DNA from: Gammaproteobacteria bacterium UBA2810
GTDB lineage: Bacteria; Pseudomonadota; Gammaproteobacteria; Enterobacterales; Succinivibrionaceae
Length of the DNA stretch: 30,480 nucleotides
NCBI GenBank assembly: GCA_002351705.1
Contig: DEHC01000035.1
Span: 1-30,480 of the forward strand
Reading direction: 5' to 3'
The translations under genes and the position numbers were made by a program. Positions 25,303 through 30,480 of the stretch are shown here, one piece after another (within the stretch, counting starts at the first letter, position 1; each line of letters opens with the position of its first letter). The notes below the pieces were generated by a model. The model saw nothing but the letters and a program-made list of their open reading frames with translations. It did not search any database and had not been told where the DNA came from.

Positions 25303-26595
25303 ATGGAATACTATAAAAGAACAGCTGACAGGATGCTCAGGGATTATCTTGATGCCTTTGGTGCAGTATTGATTGAAGGTCCGAAATGGTGTGGGAAAAC
25401 CACGACAGCGAGTCAGGCTGCCCGCAGCATCATTCAAATGCAGGACACTGACAAGCGTGACCAATACCTTGCGACTGCCGCAGCTAAACCATCACTCCTT
25501 CTGAAAGGAGAAACACCCAGACTGATAGATGAGTGGCAGGATGTCCCTGTATTATGGGATGCCATACGTACGCAGGTTGACAACCGTCAGATGCCAGGCC
25601 AGTTTATCCTTACGGGATCCAATACTGTCGACAAATCAAAGATCAGGCATTCAGGTACAGGCCGCATAGCAGCGATGAGCATGCTTCCCATGAGTCTCTG
25701 GGAGTCTCATGAGTCAACAGGAGAGATATCCGTGCATGACCTGTTTGACAATCCTGAGATTGATATTGACGGCAAAACTTCAAAAATGGAAGTTGAAGAT
25801 CTGATCTTTGCTGCCTGCCGAGGGGGCTGGCCTGCATCGCTCTTTGCCAGCACGCCAATGGCACAGCTGCTGATTGCCAGGAACTATGTGCGCACAGTGT
25901 GCCGGGATGACATTTCCCGTATTGACGGGAAAAACCGTGATGAGATACTGGCCAGCAGAATTCTGCGCTCTTATGCCCGGAACATATCCACCCTTGCCAA
26001 AAACAATACCATCCTTGGTGACGTAACAGCCTCAGGAGAAGTGAGCTGCTCTCCTGACACATTTGATGACTACATCAGCGCGCTGCGCCGCCTGTTCGTC
26101 ATTCAGGACATTGATGCGTGGTGCCCGGCCATACGGAGCAAGACTGCAATCAGGAGTTCCATCAAGCGTGGTTTCTGTGATCCGTCCATTGCTGTGGCTT
26201 TGCTTGGCCTGTCTCCTGAGTCACTGGAGGTTCAGCTGAAGACTTTCGGATTCATCTTTGAACAGATGTGCATCCGTGACCTTAAAGCATATACTGCTGA
26301 CGCAAACAGCCATGTATCCTACTACCATGACCGTTACGGCCTGGAGGCAGATATCGTCCTGCATCTCGAGGACGGAAGGTATGCGCTCATCGAATGCAAG
26401 CTCGGGAGCCGCGAGATTGAAGAGGGTGCCAGCCATCTGCTTGAGTTAAGGGAACTTATACGACAGCACAATACAGAGGAAAAGCAGATGCCGATCCGAG
26501 AGCCGGACCTTCTGATTGTGCTGACCGGAGGACAGATGGCATATACACGACCAGACGGTGTGAAAATCATTCCGCTGGCATGCCTCAGAGACTGA
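25303..26595 (+). CDS. AAA ATPase with C-terminal DUF4143 domain
   Basis: A 430-aa protein from ATG 25303 (MEYYKRTADRML); a TTG 39 bases upstream extends the frame without family support. Walker A GPKWCGKT (26-33), Walker B-like RLIDEWQD (73-80) and sensor FILTGS (101-106) define the AAA_14 ATPase. The C-terminal DUF4143 region has EADIVLHLEDGRYALIECK, the spacing of a PD-(D/E)xK nuclease core. These proteins are common and often mobile in gut bacteria, and their function is unknown. The gene is visibly more AT-rich than its neighbours, with different codon choice, and stands alone, so transfer is likely. The ribosome site is poor (TGGGA). Confidence 0.9.
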   Translation: MEYYKRTADRMLRDYLDAFGAVLIEGPKWCGKTTTASQAARSIIQMQDTDKRDQYLATAAAKPSLLLKGETPRLIDEWQDVPVLWDAIRTQVDNRQMPGQFILTGSNTVDKSKIRHSGTGRIAAMSMLPMSLWESHESTGEISVHDLFDNPEIDIDGKTSKMEVEDLIFAACRGGWPASLFASTPMAQLLIARNYVRTVCRDDISRIDGKNRDEILASRILRSYARNISTLAKNNTILGDVTASGEVSCSPDTFDDYISALRRLFVIQDIDAWCPAIRSKTAIRSSIKRGFCDPSIAVALLGLSPESLEVQLKTFGFIFEQMCIRDLKAYTADANSHVSYYHDRYGLEADIVLHLEDGRYALIECKLGSREIEEGASHLLELRELIRQHNTEEKQMPIREPDLLIVLTGGQMAYTRPDGVKIIPLACLRD

Positions 26596-26847
26596 TGGCA
26601 GGATCGTGCGCTATCAGAATTTCTGACAGAGCGAGCCTTTATTGTGTACCGAAGCCGTAATAAAACAGGGAGATCTTTATTGGGTATGATAGTCCGCTCT
26701 TCGAGCCAGCTGACAATGGCACTATGACAAGGCTCCGACATGGTTCCGGGATCCACTGCCGACATAACCATGCCATTAGCATCCAAATGTGGTTAAATAG
26801 CGTGATTCATGACAATTGCCTGGAATTCACAGGATCGGAGATGAAAC
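26596..26847 (+). promoter_or_regulatory. Gap after the ATPase with the panE promoter
   Basis: TGG-TTAAAT followed by AGC at 26790-26798 is an extended -10 about 50 bases before panE. The rest is of intermediate composition. A minus-strand frame (26334-26786) crosses it and the ATPase end; its upstream third reads like protein but I recognise no family, so it could be a relic of a lost gene. Confidence 0.4.
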
Positions 26848-27726
26848 ATGGCAAAGATCGCCGCAGTGCTCGGGCTCGGGGCAGTAGGATCAACCATAGC
26901 AGCAAAGCTTATCGAGAGCGGATGGGATGTCCGCTCAGCTGACACCAGGGAAAACCCTGAGAGGGAATTTGACTTCATCGATGGGAGCTCCCGTAAGCAT
27001 TACGCCATTCCGGCTCTCGGTGATCCGAAAAAGGCCGACATCCTAATCATCACCCTCAAGGCCTTCGCCACCGGAAAGGCGGTGAGGCCGCTCCGGAACC
27101 GCTTCCGACCCTCAATGCCCGTCATCCTCCTCGAGAACGGCATGGGGCAGGACGCTGCGGTGATGGACGTGTTCCGCGTGAATCCCTTCTACCTCGGCGT
27201 AACCGCGCTTGGGGCAGTTAAGGACGGCACAACGGTTACCCTCAATGCTGACGGGAAGGCGGTCTACGGCCCGAGGTCGGTGAACGCCGGAGGCATCGGG
27301 AAAATAAAGGAGCTCCCCGAGAGCGTGTTCGCCTTCGAGGAGAACCCGGTTCCTCCGGTCCTCCGGAAGCTCGCGGCCAACACCGTCATCAATCCCCTCA
27401 CCGCAGTCCTCGACGATAAGAACGGCATAATCCTCGGGAAGCCTGACCTCGTGAGGCGCCTTACGGGTGAAATCTGCCGCGTGCTCGCGCCCCTCGGGCT
27501 CCGCGAGACGCCTGACTCCCTCTATCAGGCTGTCATGGGCATTGCGGAGAAGACCCGTGAGAACTCCTCCTCGATGCGCGAGGACGTGAGGCACGGGAGG
27601 CCCACGGAGAATGACTATATCCTCGGGTTTGTGATTAAGACCGCTGAGCGCTTCGGCATGGACGTACCGGAGCTCAGAAAGCTTGAGTCGGAATTTCTCA
27701 AAAAGGCCGGAAATGAGGCGCAATAG
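26848..27726 (+). CDS. panE: 2-dehydropantoate 2-reductase (PanE/ApbA family)
   Basis: NADPH-dependent ketopantoate reductase of pantothenate synthesis. At 292 aa it is near E. coli's 303. Rossmann GLGAVG (9-14), NGMGQD (97-102), and the catalytic region KLAANTVINPLTA with K174, N178 and N182. The C-terminal block SSMREDVRHGRPTENDYI matches the substrate-binding helix. GGAG lies seven bases before the ATG. yajL follows 73 bases downstream; the same pair neighbours each other in E. coli. Several ketoacid reductases share this fold, so substrate is by family inference. Confidence 0.9.
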   Translation: MAKIAAVLGLGAVGSTIAAKLIESGWDVRSADTRENPEREFDFIDGSSRKHYAIPALGDPKKADILIITLKAFATGKAVRPLRNRFRPSMPVILLENGMGQDAAVMDVFRVNPFYLGVTALGAVKDGTTVTLNADGKAVYGPRSVNAGGIGKIKELPESVFAFEENPVPPVLRKLAANTVINPLTAVLDDKNGIILGKPDLVRRLTGEICRVLAPLGLRETPDSLYQAVMGIAEKTRENSSSMREDVRHGRPTENDYILGFVIKTAERFGMDVPELRKLESEFLKKAGNEAQ

Positions 27727-27749
27727 CGTTTTTTCCCGCGCTCATGCGG

Positions 27750-27755
27750 TATGAT
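27750..27755 (+). promoter_or_regulatory. Possible -10 element of yajL
   Basis: TATGAT followed by AGG, 45 bases before the GTG. The -35 is poor. It may be a secondary promoter within a panE-yajL unit. Confidence 0.35.
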
Positions 27756-27799
27756 AGGGAAAATTCAGGGAAAACACTGATTTCAAAAAGGAGACAATC

Positions 27800-28357
27800 G
27801 TGAAAACTGCACTTGTCATGGCAGCTCCGGGATGCGAGGAGACCGAGACCCTCGGGACTGTTGACGTCCTGAGGCGCGGCGGGGTCAATGTTACCGTTGC
27901 GTCAATGATGCCGGGGCACAGCCTCGACGTCGCGGGAGCGCACGGCATAACCTTCAGGGCTGACGCCCACTTCGATGACGTGAAAGGCAAGGCCTTTGAC
28001 GCCGTCGTCTGCCCTGGCGGAATGGGCGGCGCGTCAACCATGCGCGACTCTGCGGAATTCGTCTCATACCTCAGGAAGCAGAAGGCAGAGGGCCGCTGGA
28101 TTGCCGCGATCTGCGCGTCCCCCGCGCTCGTCCTCACCACGAACCGCATCGCGCCCGACGCGAAAATGACCGGCTACCCCGGCTGCGGCGATCTCGATCA
28201 TCCCGTTGACGAGGACGCCTGCACCGACAGCACCGAGAAGGTCATCACCGGGCGAGGCCCCGGGCTCACCTTCAAGTTCGGCCTCGCGATTGTGAGCGCC
28301 CTCCAGGGCGAGGCAAAGGCCAAAGAGGTGGCCGCAGGCCTCCTTCTGAGCTTCTAA
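27800..28357 (+). CDS. yajL: YajL, DJ-1/PfpI superfamily protein
   Basis: A 185-aa homologue of YajL (formerly ThiJ) and human DJ-1, linked to protection from oxidative and carbonyl stress; the enzymatic role is debated. The reactive Cys is C105 in AAICASPA (nucleophile elbow), with the partner Glu in PGCEETET (13-14) and PGGMGGA before it. The start is GTG 27800 with AGGAG six bases upstream. It follows panE, as in E. coli. Confidence 0.93.
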   Translation: MKTALVMAAPGCEETETLGTVDVLRRGGVNVTVASMMPGHSLDVAGAHGITFRADAHFDDVKGKAFDAVVCPGGMGGASTMRDSAEFVSYLRKQKAEGRWIAAICASPALVLTTNRIAPDAKMTGYPGCGDLDHPVDEDACTDSTEKVITGRGPGLTFKFGLAIVSALQGEAKAKEVAAGLLLSF

Positions 28358-28401
28358 GGACAGTTTATTTGCCGCGCGCCGGGCGTTCAGGGCAAAAAAG
28401 T

Positions 28402-28462
28402 TTGACAGAAGGCAGTTTTTGATGCCTTATGCATTAGAAAAATTGCTTCTGTCATTTATAAT
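28402..28462 (+). promoter_or_regulatory. Promoter region of the 28526 gene
   Basis: A perfect TATAAT (28457-28462) followed by AGC gives a leader of about 55 bases, but its -35 (TTAGAA) is poor. A perfect TTGACA (28402-28407) lies upstream with only weak -10 partners (TTATGC at 28428). Two overlapping promoters are possible. Confidence 0.5.
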
Positions 28463-28525
28463 AGCCCGTGACCGAAAGTATTAATCGCGGACGGCGTATC
28501 CCAGACGCGCGGAAAGGAAAGAAAA

Positions 28526-28987
28526 ATGGGTTTTTTTGACAAAATAATTAAAGGCATCAGCACCAGAGTCTCAGATCCGGATCCCCTTCACAAGGTAACC
28601 GAGGCTGATCACCAGAGTGCTGTCATCAAGGAGCGTCCTGATCTCTGTGAGAACATCAAGGACGTCCCGCAGAAGCAGAATGTCCGCCGCGACGGAGCCC
28701 GTGATATCGCCTTCAACGGCTGGCAGATCTGCAACGTCGAGGAGCGTGACCCCAAGCACAAGGACAAGACCCACATCGGCGAGGACCGCCGCCTCGGGTA
28801 TCTCAAGCTCTTCAAGACCAAGAACGACAAGTTCGTCTGCCAGAGGATGTGGCTCGTCGATGACGAGGAGAAGCACTACAAGGCAACCACCGTCGATGAC
28901 ATCATCGGCATCAAGGACTTCTTCGGCAACGACTCGCTTGCCCTTGCGATGATGATGATGCTCGACCGCATCTCCAAGAACTGGTAA
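28526..28987 (+). CDS. Unknown soluble 153-aa protein
   Basis: I do not recognise this protein. It has no signal peptide or membrane helix. The N-terminus MGFFDKIIKGISTRV is amphipathic. The middle is highly charged (RRDGARDIAFNGWQICNV, then DPKHKDKTHIGEDR), followed by a beta-rich part (YLKLFKTKNDKFVCQRMWLV) and a helix with MMMM near the end. An AAAGGA seven bases before the ATG, a strong promoter and a strong terminator suggest a real, well expressed gene. Codon use matches the resident genes. Confidence 0.85.
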   Translation: MGFFDKIIKGISTRVSDPDPLHKVTEADHQSAVIKERPDLCENIKDVPQKQNVRRDGARDIAFNGWQICNVEERDPKHKDKTHIGEDRRLGYLKLFKTKNDKFVCQRMWLVDDEEKHYKATTVDDIIGIKDFFGNDSLALAMMMMLDRISKNW

Positions 28988-29050
28988 TCAGAGTCCCGAA
29001 TCCCGGAGCAAAGCCGCTCTGAAGAGTGCTTTTCCCGGCCAGGGCAGAAA

Positions 29051-29086
29051 AAAATGGATGGCTCCCCCAAAGGCGCCATCCATTTT
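29051..29086. terminator. Bidirectional terminator between convergent genes
   Basis: A 12-bp perfect inverted repeat (AAAATGGATGGC, 29051-29062, with GCCATCCATTTT, 29075-29086); the outer A/T pairs supply a T-run on each strand. It serves the 28526 gene and the fragment at 29171. Confidence 0.92.
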
Positions 29087-29170
29087 GTTTTCCTGCTTCG
29101 TGAAATTTACTGCTGAGAGCAGCTGGCCTCACAATGGGCGGGAATATCCCGCCCTGCGCCTGATGAAGGC

Positions 29171-30358
29171 CTACTTGCACAAAGCAAAGTCGATGTGAGG
29201 GAGGCTCCTCACAATTTTGAGCGTCTCAAGGCTTACCGTGATGACACGGAGGATAAGGTCGAGGCAGTAGCGCGGCTCGCCTTTCTCCTCCGCGAACTTA
29301 TTGAAGTCATTCACAATCCCCGAGTCCTTGTCCACCGAGACGCCGATGCGCTCGACGAGCCAGTCGAGAGCGGACTTGCGGTTCACCACGTACTCCTGCG
29401 CCTTCAGGGGGATGTTCCTGATGACGATGCTGCCGTTGTAGACAATCACAGTCTTGTCCTTTCCGGCGTTGCCGGTCTTCCCCGGAATTTTCCCATACTT
29501 CAGCTGCTCGACGCGGTAGTTACGGGAGTCCTCGCCATCGACTGTCACTCCGTCATAAGGCTCAACGCTCTCGTAATTCACGTGGAGATCCGCGAGCTTC
29601 CTCCCTGCCTCGGTGAAGGTCCGGAACATCCCAAGGTCAGGCACCAGCGGTATCCTCGGAAGGTCCTTCATGAGGTTGTTCGCGAAGGCCTTCCGGTAGT
29701 CCTCAGAGTGCAGGATGCCGTAGATATAGTAGAAGATATCCTCCTTGGTGATGGAGTCTGTCTGATACTGGGTTCTGAACCTCGTGAGCGCTGTGTCGGT
29801 TATGGCATAGCGCCGGCCTTCCTTTCCGGAAGAGCCGGCCTCAGAGAACAGATCCTGAGATTTCTGGCCGAAGGCTCTGTCGTAGAGGTAGAGAGGGAAA
29901 CACTGACTGGTCGCAACGTAATGCACGTCAGGAACGACGTCAGTCATCAGAACAGAAAACTCCTTATCACCTACCGAACTTATACAGATTAGCCAGTTTT
30001 CCTCACGCCCGGTTGGGAAAAATAATGGCATCTGAGATACAGTATTGTTCCACATCTGGTCGTAATATAAAAATTGCTTGAAGAACGGTCGGTAAACGGA
30101 GACGCAACATTTCCCATCACAGAAAGGCTCTGACACCTTTCCTACTGAAAACTTGGAAATAAGCTTGCTGCACCATTTTATTTTTGTAGGATCCTTACTA
30201 ATAGGCTCAGGTTTGTCCCCCTGAGCAAGTCTCTGCTGCCGATTGTATTCTTCAATCTGACCTGACATTTTCTCCTTCAGCACTGCTATCGACGAGTTGT
30301 AGGACCACACATCTCTAGCACGTGAGTTTCCTATAAACTGGGAAATTACCTCCAGGTT
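29171..30358 (-). pseudogene. C-terminal fragment of a type ISP restriction-modification enzyme
   Basis: Only the target-recognition end of a normally ~1500-aa single-chain helicase-methylase-nuclease remains. YRPFFKQFLYYD, SVLMTDVVPDVHYV, QCFPLYLY, SITKEDIFYYIYGILHS, SALDWLVERIGV, DSGIVNDFN and ITVSLETLKIVRSLP are blocks of the type ISP C-terminal specificity domain, complete to the natural stop. The first possible start is GTG 30310, without a ribosome site. In-frame codons before it still read like the family (VISQFIGNSRARDVWSYNSS, to about 30349), and the frame then runs into an unrelated hairpin with no start. So this is a 5' truncation, with the methylase, helicase and nuclease lost. 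There are no internal stops, so decay is recent or the domain is retained. Confidence 0.8.
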
Positions 30359-30378
30359 TTAATCCTTTCTATTCTCCG

Positions 30379-30404
30379 AAAACCCTTACGCTGTAAGGGT
30401 TTTT
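30379..30404 (+). terminator. Terminator-like hairpin at the truncation point
   Basis: An 11-bp perfect stem AAAACCCTTAC / GTAAGGGTTTT with loop GCT, followed on the plus strand by TTCTTTATTTT. No plus-strand gene lies before it. On the minus strand it could end transcription from outside the window. Confidence 0.7.
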
Positions 30405-30418
30405 CTTTATTTTATCAT

Positions 30419-30447
30419 TTGATTTTATAATTAAAACATCGTATAAT
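30419..30447 (+). promoter_or_regulatory. Strong plus-strand promoter at the window end
   Basis: TTGATT (30419-30424), 17-base spacer, TATAAT (30442-30447), in very AT-rich sequence. Confidence 0.65.
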
Positions 30448-30472
30448 TCTAGCACTATTGGGATTTTTATAA

Positions 30473-30480
30473 ATGGTGAT
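30473..30480 (+). CDS. Possible first codons of a gene running off the window
   Basis: ATG GTG follows the promoter at 30419 by 25 bases, with GGGA nine bases upstream. Only eight bases are visible, so nothing can be said about the product. Confidence 0.25.

Noticed and set aside
25177..25464. A 95-codon minus-strand frame from the ATPase start into the repeats
   Set aside because: Its end is just the array translated (NRNFCGISIGIFAVF-like), with no ribosome site.
26334..26786. A 150-codon minus-strand frame overlapping the ATPase end, considered as a transposase relic
   Set aside because: The first ~50 residues look protein-like but match no family I know, and most of the rest is the ATPase complement. 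It was kept only as a remark in the gap entry.

Overview
The window reads as a GC-rich chromosome segment from a gammaproteobacterium. Three gene orders match the enteric/aeromonad layout: nudF-cpdA-yqiA-parE, panE-yajL, and prfC near a YjjV-type tatD. ParE, SrmB, MltD, MepM and HU all look gammaproteobacterial. Free use of the arginine codon AGG, and two small membrane proteins that resemble ones I associate with anaerobes, make a gut or rumen anaerobe such as Succinivibrionaceae my best guess. That assignment is inference. I saw no rRNA, tRNA or CRISPR.

Layout. 1-4.3 kb (minus): a tiny ORF at the edge, secA, and an MltD-type lipoprotein transglycosylase. 4.4-8.5 kb: srmB (minus), divergent from a large protein with two PilZ domains (plus). 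8.5-12.2 kb (plus): hupA behind a structured leader, then a MepM-like M23 endopeptidase with unusual low-complexity segments, coupled to an unknown single-pass membrane protein. 12.3-17.5 kb (minus): a packed operon prfC, tatD, RNase Z-like MBL protein, serB, flippase-like membrane protein. 17.6-18.6 kb (minus): queD-queE of queuosine synthesis. 19.0-20.4 kb (plus): two small uncharacterised membrane proteins under one operator-like promoter, then a small exported protein. 20.5-25.0 kb (minus): nudF, cpdA, yqiA, parE. 25.1-26.6 kb: an array of WWCCG motifs spaced alternately 11 and 12 bp, followed by an AAA/DUF4143 ATPase of more AT-rich composition. 26.8-29.0 kb (plus): panE, yajL and an unknown soluble protein. 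29.2-30.4 kb (minus): the C-terminal remnant of a type ISP restriction-modification enzyme. The window ends with a strong plus-strand promoter and the first codons of another gene.

Most genes are housekeeping: Sec export, wall remodelling, RNA metabolism, cAMP turnover, serine, pantothenate and queuosine synthesis, and chromosome decatenation. The parts most worth following up are the phased array with its ATPase, the two-gene membrane module, the doubly tagged MepM homologue and the truncated R-M gene. Several starts were moved from the longest open frame using Shine-Dalgarno and family evidence (mltD, srmB, serB, the 19190 gene, the ATPase).
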